Part shown: in pieces, positions 29,977-38,515 of the stretch
Numbering within the stretch: position 1 is the first letter of the stretch
Layout: each line of letters starts with the position of its first letter
NCBI GenBank assembly: GCA_003342895.1
Contig: PTFA01000275.1
Span: 806,001-870,000 of the forward strand
Length of the DNA: 64,000 bases
Direction: 5' to 3'
DNA from: Casuarius casuarius
Taxonomy: Eukaryota > Chordata > Aves > Casuariiformes > Casuariidae
Translations under genes and position numbers: made by a program
Notes under the pieces: model-generated
What the model was told of the DNA's origin: nothing
The model's database searches: none
The model's input: the letters and a program-made list of their open reading frames with translations, nothing else

Positions 29977-30165
29977 AAAAAAAAAAAAAAAAGAAAAAAA
30001 GAAAAACCGAGGGAGAGGAAGAGGAGGAGGCAGGAAACTTCTGTGTGATATTTACATTGGCGAAGGGGTGAGGGAAGGGTGTTTGTGCCTCTGCGTGTGA
30101 ATGAATGAGAGAGGAAGGGAGGGAGGGAGGGAGAGAAAGAGAGAGAAGGGAGTGAGACACACACA
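29977..30165. repeat. A-rich then GA/GGGA-rich low-complexity region
   Basis: An A16 run with interspersed G (29977-30005), then GAGG repeats, and (GGGA)n/(GA)n between about 30107 and 30155. Short open frames over this stretch are compositional artefacts. Confidence 0.85.
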
Positions 30166-30801
30166 GAGGGAGTACTGAAAGGAAGCTCTGTCCCCTAAAC
30201 CCAGATAACCCACTTGCAAGAGCTGGTGCTGGAAAAATGGTAAGGACCCGGAGTTGAAAACATTTTCACTTTAATACTGAAAAAATATGCCATTATAAAA
30301 TCCTCGAATAGAATTAGTAAGTTTCGCTTGCTTCCTCAGTTCTGATTTCCTCAAGTTATAGTAAGATTTACAACAGCACAGAATTTTCTACCATTAAACT
30401 TTGCAGCCTAAGCACTAGAGTGACATTAATTGGTCATGCTTAACTGCCTCGGATTTTTTTTTTTTTGACTGTTTACACTGTTACCATAATAGAAATCAAG
30501 GGTACTAATTTTTACATTCAGATGGAAAGGCAATACTGAATATGTATATTGGAAAGGAAGAGAGAGAAAAGAAAACCAACCCCCCCCGCCAAGATCCCCA
30601 AACCCACCAGCAACAAAGCAAATCTCTCCCAACAAAGTAATTCTCACCTCCAAAAAAAAAAAAAAAAAAGGAAGGAAGGAAATGATCCAATGAGAATATT
30701 CATGCAACTATGTCTTAAATAAAACCTTTACAATTTTTTTCCACGGTAAAAGTACGATCTCTACTGCCTATTGATCACACAAAACTGGCAAAATGGCACT
30801 T

Positions 30802-30807
30802 TTTATT
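30802..30807 (-). terminator. SLITRK1: likely poly(A) signal of SLITRK1 (AATAAA)
   Basis: The minus strand has AATAAA at 30807-30802 followed within about 20 bases by a GU-rich stretch (GTTTTGTGTG around 30776-30785), the usual arrangement for cleavage. Use of this site gives a 3' UTR of about 760 bases. An alternative hexamer exists at 31012-31007. Confidence 0.45.
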
Positions 30808-31006
30808 ATTATACTGTATTTCGTATATAGAAGGTTTGATACGAAGGGACTTATCAGGTAAGAGGGATGATGGTGTGAACTAGACGCTGCTTCCAGGTGG
30901 GGGCTGGAGCGTCCCTGGGGTGCGTTGTATCCATGCGAGCCATGCAGCACTTTTTTTTTTTTTCTTTTTTTGTCCGTTTGTCTGTCTGTTTTCGGAGTCG
31001 GAGTCA

Positions 31007-31012
31007 TTTATT
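31007..31012 (-). terminator. SLITRK1: alternative poly(A) hexamer (AATAAA)
   Basis: AATAAA on the minus strand about 535 bases past the stop. The downstream sequence is A- and C-rich rather than GU-rich, so this site looks weaker than the one at 30802-30807. Confidence 0.25.
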
Positions 31013-31039
31013 TACATTACATTCATGCCTTCGTGCAAC

Positions 31040-31350
31040 TTTCCACTCCTGCTCTGCTGTCAAGAGGAGGCCGGCACCGGCCTTTCCTCTGCCCCCCTCC
31101 TCACCCCGGCCTCTCGGCGAGGGCTCGCTCCGCGGGGAGCGGGGGCGAAAAAAGCCAAACGACGAAAGAGAGCAACAACCCGACCAAACCACGAGCCACG
31201 CTGGCCCCGCCGGGGCCGAAGGAGCCTGATCCTCGCTCCTCGCTTCTCCCCCGCCGACCCCGGCAGCGTGCAGGCGGCGGCCTCGCCGAAGGCTCCGCGG
31301 GGTGCGCCGAGCTGCGCCGAGCTGCGCGGGCTCCCCCCGCACAGTGTTTG
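31040..31350. other. CpG-rich block in the SLITRK1 3' UTR
   Basis: CpG-dense, GC-rich sequence downstream of the SLITRK1 stop, ending near 31040 where the DNA returns to AT-rich. It contains a short tandem of TGCGCCGAGC (31303-31327). Overlapping frames of 110-190 codons are open here on both strands, but this reflects low stop-codon density in GC-rich DNA, and none resembles a known protein. Confidence 0.6.
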
Positions 31351-31358
31351 CTGGGAGT

Positions 31359-31360
<2 letters not shown>

Positions 31361-31406
<46 letters not shown>
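31361..31406. repeat. (TG)23 microsatellite; (CA)23 in the SLITRK1 3' UTR
   Basis: A perfect 46-base dinucleotide array that begins 140 bases after the SLITRK1 stop codon and reads CA in the mRNA sense. CA-repeat RNA is a known target of hnRNP L, so it could influence stability or processing. Confidence 0.95.
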
Positions 31407-31408
<2 letters not shown>

Positions 31409-31545
31409 TTGTTTCTCACGAAAGGTAGCTTAGTTGGGGCCTTCCCTTGCCGGACGCGCAGCAGTGCCACGAGCGGGCGAGGCTGATCGCCAGTCCCGGC
31501 CGCTCGCTGAGAAGTGGCCGCGGCCCCCGCGCCCTGCCCGCCGGC

Positions 31546-33624
31546 TCAGTCTGACAGGGAGTGCGAGCCGCAGTCGTAAACCCGATGGGCTCCGTCTGTG
31601 CTATAGGGCCCGTTGTGCCAGTAGGACGAGTCGCAGACCGTCTGCAGGGAGTTGATTTCGGAGGCGGAGGAGTTGGCGTCCCTCCTCTTGGAGCGCTTTC
31701 TGTTCCTCAGGATGAACACCAGCATGCCGACCACCGTGAAGGCAGAGGTCACAAACACCAGCAGGAGCCCTGGCACCAGCACCGAGATGGAGACCCTGCT
31801 GGTCTCCAGGTAGGAGTTGGAGTGAGTACCTGTCTCTGCCAACCCAGTGCTGTTTTTGTTAGTGGAAGTTAACGTGGGCGAGACTTTTAGCTGCGGGCAG
31901 ATCACGTCGTTGGAGAGAGACTCGAAATCCTCCTTGAAGAAATCTTCTGGAGACTCGCACCTCAGGTCGCTCATGATCACCTTGGGGCGCAGCATCTCTG
32001 CCCATTGTTTGAAAGGCACGATAGGGCAAGTACAGTCCCACGGGTTGCCATGCAGGTCGATCTGCGTGATGGAGGTGAGCTGGTCCAACACCCCCGCCAC
32101 CGGCAGGTACATGAAATAGTTGTTGTGTATGCTCAGCTTGGAAAGCGAGACCCCGGCGAACACATCGACTGGGAGAGACCTCAGCAGGTTGTTGTTGAGG
32201 ATGAGGACCCTCAGTTTGGGCATCGCATTGAAAGTGCCAGGCATGATCAGCTGGATCCCATTAAACTCTACATTCAGATACTCCAGGTTTTGCAGCCCAG
32301 CGAATTTCTCCCGGGAGAGGGTGTCTAAGTAGTTGCTATCCATGTAGAGCCATCGGAGATCAAAGAGGTTCTTGAAGGTGCTGTTCTCGACGGTGGCTAT
32401 GTTGTTGTTGCCCAGATCCAGCAAATTAAGTTTCCGATAATCCAGAAAGTGGGATTTCCTGATGGTGTGTATCTTGTTGTCTCTCAGAAACAGCTCCTGC
32501 ACGTTGGACGGCTTGGGCTTCAGATCCACCAAGCTGCTCACGTTCCTGTCGTTGCAATTAACCTTTAAACCCGAGCCAGGGATCTGATCGCAGCTGCAGA
32601 TCTGAGGACAGGACATGGTAGCCGGCAGCTTGCTCTTCACACTAGCTGTCGACACGGCAGCCGTAGGTCTGGTCTTGATTTGCCAGTTGACGGGAATCTT
32701 TGTACCTCCGTTTGGACCAGATCCTGGCGTGGCAGGGTCTTCTTTGCCATGTATTTTAAAGGGGGTTGGAATGGGACCAGGATCGCAGGTCTCTTCTTCG
32801 GCAGGGGGAGCAGCTAGGCTAGAATCCACTCTGCTCTTTTTGCACAGCTCTTGCTCTGTGGTCTCATTTAAATCTTTGCCCTGCAACCTAGTGGGAGCCT
32901 CACAAATCACTCTGCCGATCAAAGCATTTTTGGGTATATTTTCCAGCCATTCCTTCAACGATAGCAGATCGCAAGTGCAGTCCCAGGGGTTATCCTCTAG
33001 CAGGATTTCAGCAATGCCTGGGATCTGCTCCAGGACCTCCTCGTAAGGCAAGGTTTTAAGACGGTTTCCCCGGAGGTCGAGGTGGGTGATCGGCACGTAC
33101 TGAAACACGTTGGGGGGCAAGGTGCTGATGAGATTATCATTTAAAATCAGCACCTCTAGCTTGTTTAGGTCCCTAAATGCTCCCGGGTCAATATCCCGCA
33201 ATAGATTAAAATCTGCCTGGAGATACTCCAAATCGTCCAGCCCCAGGAAAGTCTGCTTCCTGAACGATTTGATCTTGTTGTTGTTTATGTGCAAGCGTTT
33301 CACCAGCTGCAGCCCAAGGAAAGCCCCAGGAACAATCTCATGCAAACCATTGTTTTCCATGTGCAAACTGACTGCATTGTAAAAGTTAGCAAACTCATTA
33401 GGGAAAAGTCGAGTCAGGGAATTTCCATGCAGGAATAAATGGTAAAACTGGGAAGTTGGGGCGGTGAAATGTTGCAGGCTGGTAAATCCCTTTTTCTCAC
33501 AGTCTACGTGCAAATCCCCTTCTATCTCGTTGCAGGCACAGATCTTCTCTTTGCAAACGTCCCCTGTAACGTTTCCAGCAGCAAAACAAAGAGACGTCTC
33601 CAGCAACAGAATCCAAAGCAGCAT
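31546..33624 (-). CDS. SLITRK1: SLIT and NTRK-like protein 1, single coding exon
   Basis: The 692-residue product is a type I membrane protein of the neuronal SLITRK family. Family members act at the postsynaptic surface, binding presynaptic LAR-type receptor phosphatases to promote synapse formation and control neurite growth. Visible order: signal peptide (about 1-16, [16 protein letters not shown]); LRRNT cysteines C24, C29, C31, C42; first LRR block about 60-210; LRRCT1 with NPWDCTC at 212-218, C241 and C261; a proline-rich linker 262-336; second LRRNT C339, C343, C345, C357; second LRR block about 375-525; LRRCT2 with NPWDCTC at 527-533, C556 and C576; transmembrane helix about 613-639; short basic tail ending SHSLSD. 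NXS/T sites are at N18, N253, N361, N414 and N591. Human SLITRK1 has 696 residues and likewise lacks the long tyrosine-rich tail of its paralogues. The penultimate serine S691 matches the known 14-3-3-binding site (human S695). The start is the first in-frame ATG after an in-frame TGA at 33682-33684, has A at -3, and opens directly on the signal peptide. No frameshift or internal stop is present. Confidence 0.97.
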   Translation of the reverse strand: MLLWILLLETSLCFAAGNVTGDVCKEKICACNEIEGDLHVDCEKKGFTSLQHFTAPTSQFYHLFLHGNSLTRLFPNEFANFYNAVSLHMENNGLHEIVPGAFLGLQLVKRLHINNNKIKSFRKQTFLGLDDLEYLQADFNLLRDIDPGAFRDLNKLEVLILNDNLISTLPPNVFQYVPITHLDLRGNRLKTLPYEEVLEQIPGIAEILLEDNPWDCTCDLLSLKEWLENIPKNALIGRVICEAPTRLQGKDLNETTEQELCKKSRVDSSLAAPPAEEETCDPGPIPTPFKIHGKEDPATPGSGPNGGTKIPVNWQIKTRPTAAVSTASVKSKLPATMSCPQICSCDQIPGSGLKVNCNDRNVSSLVDLKPKPSNVQELFLRDNKIHTIRKSHFLDYRKLNLLDLGNNNIATVENSTFKNLFDLRWLYMDSNYLDTLSREKFAGLQNLEYLNVEFNGIQLIMPGTFNAMPKLRVLILNNNLLRSLPVDVFAGVSLSKLSIHNNYFMYLPVAGVLDQLTSITQIDLHGNPWDCTCPIVPFKQWAEMLRPKVIMSDLRCESPEDFFKEDFESLSNDVICPQLKVSPTLTSTNKNSTGLAETGTHSNSYLETSRVSISVLVPGLLLVFVTSAFTVVGMLVFILRNRKRSKRRDANSSASEINSLQTVCDSSYWHNGPYSTDGAHRVYDCGSHSLSD

Positions 33625-33626
33625 TT

Positions 33627-33707
33627 TTAAACCGAGCGATTCATTCCCGATCTCATCACAAAGTAACAGCAACCATCCTCCTCACACCGAAAACAATTCC
33701 AGTTCAT
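33627..33707 (-). other. 26-codon upstream ORF ending 2 nt before the SLITRK1 start
   Basis: The ATG at 33707-33705 opens a 26-codon frame, different from the main frame, that stops with TAA at 33629-33627. Only two bases then separate this stop from the SLITRK1 ATG at 33624. A three-base spacer uORF (ATG TAT TGA, 33716-33708) lies immediately upstream and abuts it. If the leader covers this region, as expected so close to the start codon, ribosomes would have to leak past or reinitiate. The peptide is cysteine-rich and unrecognised; any role would more likely be translational control than a peptide function. The sequence is certain; translation is inference. Confidence 0.5.
33656..33676 (-). 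other. 6-codon upstream ORF in the SLITRK1 leader
   Basis: ATG at 33676-33674 followed by five codons and TGA at 33658-33656. It lies inside the 26-codon uORF in another frame and ends 31 bases before the main ATG. It is a second element by which the leader could reduce initiation at SLITRK1. Confidence 0.4.
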
Positions 33708-33778
33708 TCAATACATGAAATGTCCGAACCACCACCAAAGGGGGGGAAAAAATGCGGGGAGGGGGAGCAGGGAGGGTC

Positions 33779-33837
33779 GGCGAAGGGGGGGGGGGACTCT
33801 TTCTTTTCTCCTGTATCCCTCTCTTCCCCCCCCCGCC
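33779..33837 (-). promoter_or_regulatory. possible GC-only hairpin in the SLITRK1 5' leader
   Basis: On the minus strand, GGCG followed by eight G (33837-33826) can pair with eight C, then a TT bulge, then CGCC (33792-33779). This gives a 4 bp plus 8 bp stem of pure G-C pairs with a loop of about 33 bases. It would lie about 155 bases upstream of the SLITRK1 ATG in a transcript starting further upstream. The G tract could instead join a G-quadruplex with neighbouring G runs. Structure is inferred from complementarity only. Confidence 0.35.
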
Positions 33838-34180
33838 ACATACAACTGCAACAGCCCAGATTCCAGTCAGTAATTATATCCACAAACTATCCAGGCACGT
33901 ACTGCAAGGCACGCCAAAAAAAAAAAATGTAGAAGGAAAAAAATCCCCCTCCTCGATCCCCCTCCCTGACACCTCCCGGGCAGCTAAGTGGAGGTCTGCC
34001 GGCCGGGCTGGCTCGGCGGCACGCCGAGCAGCAGCCGCTGCATGCCAGAGCCAGGCGGAGGGTGCAGCGGGAGCGCGGAGGGCTGCCCGCCTGCGCGCGG
34101 CTCCGCTCCGCACTGACCTTGCCGCGGAGCCGCGCTGCTCGCCCGCGCCGCCCGCCGCCCGCGCCGCCCGCCGGGCGCTG

Positions 34181-34373
34181 NNNNNNNNNNNNNNNNNNNN
34201 NNNNNNNNNNNNNNNNNNNNNNNNNNNNNNNNNNNNNNNNNNNNNNNNNNNNNNNNNNNNNNNNNNNNNNNNNNNNNNNNNNNNNNNNNNNNNNNNNNNN
34301 NNNNNNNNNNNNNNNNNNNNNNNNNNNNNNNNNNNNNNNNNNNNNNNNNNNNNNNNNNNNNNNNNNNNNNNNN
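34181..34373. other. assembly gap of 193 N
   Basis: A run of 193 unresolved bases lies in the most GC-rich part of the SLITRK1 5' flank, with CpG-dense sequence at both edges. Reading frames drawn through it are artefacts. Its true length is unknown, and any core promoter elements within it are missing. Confidence 0.98.
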
Positions 34374-34560
34374 CCCGCTCGCTCGCCCTCGCCCGGCCGG
34401 CCGCGCTGCCTTGCTTCCCTCCTCGCTCGCTCTTCTTGCCTTTTCTCTTCCGCCGCCGCCGCCGGCTCGCACACGCTCGCAAGGCACGCAGAGGGAGAGT
34501 TGCTAAGAGGCTCTGCTCGCTTCAACCTGGTGCACTCTGAAAGATCTGACACCCTCTGCT

Positions 34561-35280
34561 GAGCTGCAGTGGCAAAAATCCATCTGCTGAGGGAATGCTG
34601 GAGAAAAAAAAAATCAATCCACGTACAGGGCAAGCGTTAAAAACTCTGGCATTAAAAGCTGTCGATCTGTTTGGATGCTTTCTCCTAAATGGATTATTTA
34701 ATTTATTTCGTTTCTTTTAAGATGGAAAGTTTAGCATTCCCCTCCTCCCGACCAGTTCCCTTTTGCCCCCACTCGCACTCATTCACACTGCACTAGCAGC
34801 CTAGGAAGGTGCGTTCGCCTTATTTTATTTCCCAATGGCTTGAATAGAATTAGTGTCAGGGTGACAAGCGAATAGCAATTTGAAGTAATTATACTGCACG
34901 CCATTTTTATCGTTGCTTTAAACGCATTTCTTCCTCCCCTTCAGTCTATAGCGTTTCAGGCTGGATTTGGTCTCTTGCTGGCATTCTCTTTGGAATGTTG
35001 AACCGTGGATTATTGCATTATATGTATATATATTTATAATTTAGGTGATCGCAGAGAAGAAATGGGGGAGGGAGGAAGGGATTGCTGCACTGTTAGCAAT
35101 TCACACTACCTGTTCCTACAGAGTACAGTTTTTCCCTTAAGGAGGGGAGGGCTCAAATTGACAGTTGTGCATCTTCACATTCTTATCTATATATAAATAT
35201 CCAGAAATGCACGTATGTATATGCATACATATTTCTCTAGGGATATTTTTAATATACTCTCCGTGGAAATACAACGCCTG
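34561..35280. other. upstream region without recognised gene
   Basis: Mixed-composition DNA between the CpG-rich flank and the distal GC-rich block. It includes an AT-rich run around 35015-35045 with TTTATA on the plus strand and a G-rich run near 35060-35080. Nothing coding is recognised. It would be leader or first-intron sequence if transcription starts near 35608. Confidence 0.5.
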
Positions 35281-35286
35281 CTTACC

Positions 35287-35332
35287 TCCCCCCCACCCCT
35301 CTCCAGCCTTCCCCCCCCCCCCTCGCCCCCCC
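35287..35332. repeat. C-rich low-complexity tract
   Basis: Several runs of C, the longest 12 bases (35311-35322), giving several G runs on the minus strand. It could form a G-quadruplex on the SLITRK1-sense strand. Confidence 0.85.
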
Positions 35333-35637
35333 TTCTGACAAAACAGATTACACAGCGGAAAAAATCGGTGCCTGGCCTTAGAGAAAGGAGCCGAGCATAC
35401 AAAAGTTTCTGCATCGTTTGGACGGCTTTCAGATGCCTACGAGCGGAGAACCAGTTGCACCTCTGGTGGTGCGAGTGAAAACCCGCCTTTCCTCCTGCCT
35501 CGTATAACCGTGTCGGGGAGGAGGGGGCGCGGGGGCCGCCGCTCGCCCGACCGACCCCGCGCTGGCCCCGCCGGGGCACTTCGCAGCAGCCCGGTAGGGG
35601 CGGGGGTGTAACAGGCCGCTGTGGGCTGGAGCAGGGA

Positions 35638-35645
35638 TATTTATA
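35638..35645 (-). promoter_or_regulatory. candidate TATA box for SLITRK1 (TATAAATA)
   Basis: The minus strand reads CCTATAAATATCC here, a good TATA-box match (TATAAATA) surrounded by GC-rich sequence, in the same direction as SLITRK1. A GC box (GGGGCGGGGG) is at 35597-35606 and another (GGGCGGGG) at 35866-35873. A start about 30 bases downstream would be near 35608, which implies a 2 kb leader or a 5' intron. It is also one base away from a MEF2-type site. Function is inferred. Confidence 0.4.
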
Positions 35646-35689
35646 GGGAAAGTCAGGGAGCCATATGGAGCCCGCACCCCGTGGTCCCG

Positions 35690-35800
35690 GCGGCATGCTA
35701 ATTTGATCAAAGCTTTTCCCTGGCTGCCGCTGCCGAGCACATGAGACGCCCTACCACCGACGAGCTTATCAAATTAATGTGATCAGACCACAGAAAAGTT
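35690..35800. promoter_or_regulatory. candidate enhancer-like cluster with TTTGATCAAA palindrome
   Basis: The segment holds ATGCTAAT (POU/octamer-like), a perfect 10 bp palindrome TTTGATCAAA at 35702-35711 (two overlapping TCF/LEF-type CAAA cores), and TTATCAAATTAATGTGATCA about 60 bases further on, which repeats the TGATCA and AATT cores. These AT cores sit in otherwise GC-rich unique sequence just upstream of the TATA-like box. Such clustering suggests a developmental regulatory element, but no binding is shown by sequence alone. Confidence 0.35.
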
Positions 35801-36146
35801 GCAAGAGCTGCCGTGGCCATTTCGGATCCTCGGGCTGAAGATTTAGCCTCTCGGTTCGCTGCAGCGGGCGGGGATGGGGCGCGGGGTGCGCGGGGGGGAG
35901 GGAACAGGGCAGGAGAAGGAAACGGAACGGACGAAAAAAGAGAGAAATCCTGGTTCTGAAAGCGCCCACCCGATAAATTACAAGCCGGGCAGAAGAGATA
36001 AAACGCCACTGAGAGAGAAAGCATGGCAAGAAATGTATTAGTGGTTTCATTAGGAGAAAGAAGAAGGAAAGGAAACTTGGCGCCACGTTGAGGCGCATTA
36101 ATTCATTTCTCCTGTCGGTTTCTTTGACTTTGTCTCTCGGTGCAAT

Positions 36147-36188
<42 letters not shown>
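36147..36188. repeat. uninterrupted 42-base poly(G) tract
   Basis: Forty-two consecutive G on the plus strand (poly(C) in SLITRK1 sense), about 2.5 kb upstream of the SLITRK1 ATG. Long pure G runs are rare in vertebrate DNA and hard to sequence, so the exact length is uncertain. Confidence 0.9.
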
Positions 36189-36189
<1 letters not shown>

Positions 36190-36286
36190 GTCAGGCAGGC
36201 TGGAAACCTGCCCTGGATCAGGAATTGCAGAGGGAGCCGGGGGCAGGGAAGCCCGCAGGAAACCCCTGGGACAGAGGCGGGAGAGC

Positions 36287-36380
36287 GAGGGGAAGGGGAG
36301 CGGGTCAGGGCAGGGCTAGGTGCAAGGGCAGGGGTAGGGGCAGGGGTAATGATCCAGGTAGGGGTAGGGATAAGGGTAGG
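36287..36380 (+). repeat. degenerate G-rich (GGGGTA/GGGGCA) tandem, telomere-like
   Basis: Irregular repeats of 5-6 bases of the form GGGGTA, GGGGCA, GGGATA and GGGTAG follow the poly(G) tract. They resemble degenerate telomeric TTAGGG-type sequence but lack the exact hexamer. With more than four closely spaced GGG runs the strand is a strong G-quadruplex candidate. Confidence 0.7.
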
Positions 36381-38419
36381 AGACTCACTCACCTGGTATC
36401 ATCATCAGCAGCAGCAGCAGGGCGACACGATCACCACGAGTAGTGGCATGAGGGAGGAAATGCTGAAATCCTGGAGCCTGGCAAATAGTCATTAGGATGC
36501 GGGGCAGGAGGGCTAAAGAGCATGTTCCCTGCCTGCTGTAGAATAAAGCTCCTTAGCATCTTTACCTTCATGCTATTAAAATTATTCAGGCATCATAGAA
36601 ACAATCAAAATGCAACTAGAGGAGCTGAACATTAGCAAGATGTTAAATAAATAAATATGAATCAAATAAGAAGAAGGAGACAATGACCTGCTGTCATGAA
36701 GGACATGAAGGAGCATGAAGGACAAATTGGCTGCTTCTTCCAAGGGATCTGCTGAGAGGTGGGAACCGGTGGAAGCCATCTGGGGCCTTGAAAATTCAAA
36801 GTGAAAAGAGAAGGTAAAACATTTGCCAGAAGATGTAAGAGTGTTTTTGTATGCTATGTAACTTCCAAGAGATAATGTTTAGATAGTTTACAACTAGCAG
36901 CTGTATACACTGGAAATATAGAGAGATGTGTATGTCTCATATATGTTGATATATATATTGGGAGAGTATCTGCCATGCAGAGATTGCCATCTAGAAGACA
37001 AGTCAGGGAGGACAAGAGGCATCACACATTTTGGATTTGGTATCTGAAGTTTTGGTTCTGTATACCAAGTTACACAGGAAGGGTGCATATGGGTCAGGAA
37101 ATGAGTCTACCTTTACTCAGTGCCATAATGCTAAATTTTCAGATTTTCTTGTCTTCTTGAAATAAGTATGGAAACATTGCCTGCAGGTATTTTAAGAAAA
37201 CACTTGCTCCTGGATCAGGTTGATTTCGCTCTTTTATTTAAAGAGGATGGTAAAGATCATGCAGCACTGGAATACCAGTGAATCTGGGTCTTTAAAATTT
37301 GGGATATACATCCCAATTTGCAAACCATACACAGGTTGAATAACCGGAGCTCACATTATCACTTCCAAGTTACCCACTGGATCAGAGCATCCCAGCCACA
37401 CCAAGGAGAGATCAGTTCTGCATATTTTCTCTAGCTCTTTGCCCTAGCTGACATCTTTTACCTCCTGTTTGTCTGTGGAACTTCTAGAAGCCTAAGACAA
37501 TGAGCTTCCCAATTGTGCCTCTCTTTGGGGTACAAATTCCCATCCTTGATTAAACATGAGCAGATTGACTTGGGCATCACACTTGCCTTCTGAATAGGAA
37601 CATTTTTACTCCTGGTATGGAAAATACCTTGAAATGGGCAAAGGTTATGGGATGATTTTACCAGTTTTCCCAGTTGGTAATCTACCTTCTCCCTGCTGCT
37701 ATGACTATGTAAGTAACACTGGTTCATGATGTATTTATCTTATATCAGAACATGTTCAGAAACTCGTTATTTTATCTAAGATTGTAGACGTTGGAAAGCA
37801 GAACTCAGAGCAGCTGCAAAGTTTCTATAGAAGAAATTATTACTGTAGATACCCCACTTGTACACGTGCTACCTAGTTTGAAATCGGCTTTGTTATTTCT
37901 GTGGGCGATACAATCACAGTAAAGAAGTCCTGTACTGTAGACATGCCACTATGTGTGTGTACACTCCAAAATAAGATGGAGTCAGTATAATAAAAAAAAA
38001 TGAAGCATCATAATTTCATTTGGAATTATGGCTTTATTCAAGTCTTGACTATTCTGGGAGGGGAAGTTAACATTGGCACCTCGATACTTTGATGCAACCG
38101 CTGAAGAAGCTACATTCCCCTGGTATATAAAACAACTTTAAATCAGTTCAGCTTATCCATTTTTAACTAAATGTAGGAGGAAGGGTTAAGCTAATACAAG
38201 GATCTCCTCCCGGAATTTTCTCTCTCAGTATCTCAGTTTCACTGGACAGTGTTCACAGGACTACTGGATTTCCACCTAAATTACTTTTAGGTTTGACAAG
38301 GTTTCTGAAACAAGGTGTTTTTGTTCCTCATTTTCCTGAGGGCAGTGACATATGAATGTGTTCCAGATCTCCCTGTGATATGTTCACCAGACAGAGCTTT
38401 GCAAAATGATGCTGCGGTG

Positions 38420-38515
38420 GATGATGATGTTGATGATGATGATGATGAGAAGGAGGAGGAGGAGGAAGGAAGGAAGGAAAGAAAAAGAAAGGAAAGGAAA
38501 GAAAATAAACTTGGA
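38420..38515. repeat. (GAT)n(GAG)n(GGAA)n compound microsatellite
   Basis: Successive GAT, GAG and GGAA/GAAA arrays on the plus strand. The acidic and basic low-complexity reading frame across it is compositional. Confidence 0.9.

Larger units (their letters stand above)
33625..34560 (-). promoter_or_regulatory. CpG-rich 5' flank / leader of SLITRK1
   Basis: The stretch from about 33960 to 34500 is dense in CpG dinucleotides and GC-only runs on both sides of an assembly gap, in sharp contrast to the AT-rich surroundings. This is typical of a CpG-island promoter or leader. There is no clear TATA box within it. Transcription may start here or further upstream, near the TATA-like box at 35638-35645; the sequence alone cannot decide. 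Nearer the ATG the leader has homopolymer runs: C11 and G9 in mRNA sense. Confidence 0.6.

Noticed and set aside
30897..31655. Open frames of 70-190 codons on both strands over the SLITRK1 3' UTR
   Set aside because: They arise from GC-rich, stop-poor DNA and the (TG)n array. Translations are repetitive and resemble no protein.
31546..33672. SLITRK1 open frame extended to 33672 (16 extra residues)
   Set aside because: The codon at 33672 is TTG, not ATG. The first in-frame ATG is at 33624 and starts the expected signal peptide; an in-frame TGA lies at 33682-33684.
31561..33718. Plus-strand frames antisense to SLITRK1 coding sequence
   Set aside because: Shadow frames of a conserved coding exon; no independent support.
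33752..34633. Frames of 166-262 codons through the 5' flank
   Set aside because: They run through 193 undefined bases and are artefacts of the gap and of GC-rich composition.
35455..35475. Possible CTCF site (CACCACCAGAGGTGCAA on minus strand)
   Set aside because: It matches only the first part of the CTCF motif; the GGGGGCGC half is not present.
35769..36495. Proline- or glycine-rich frames (135-207 codons) upstream of SLITRK1
   Set aside because: They are produced by translating the poly(G) tract and G-rich repeats; no domain or conservation evidence.
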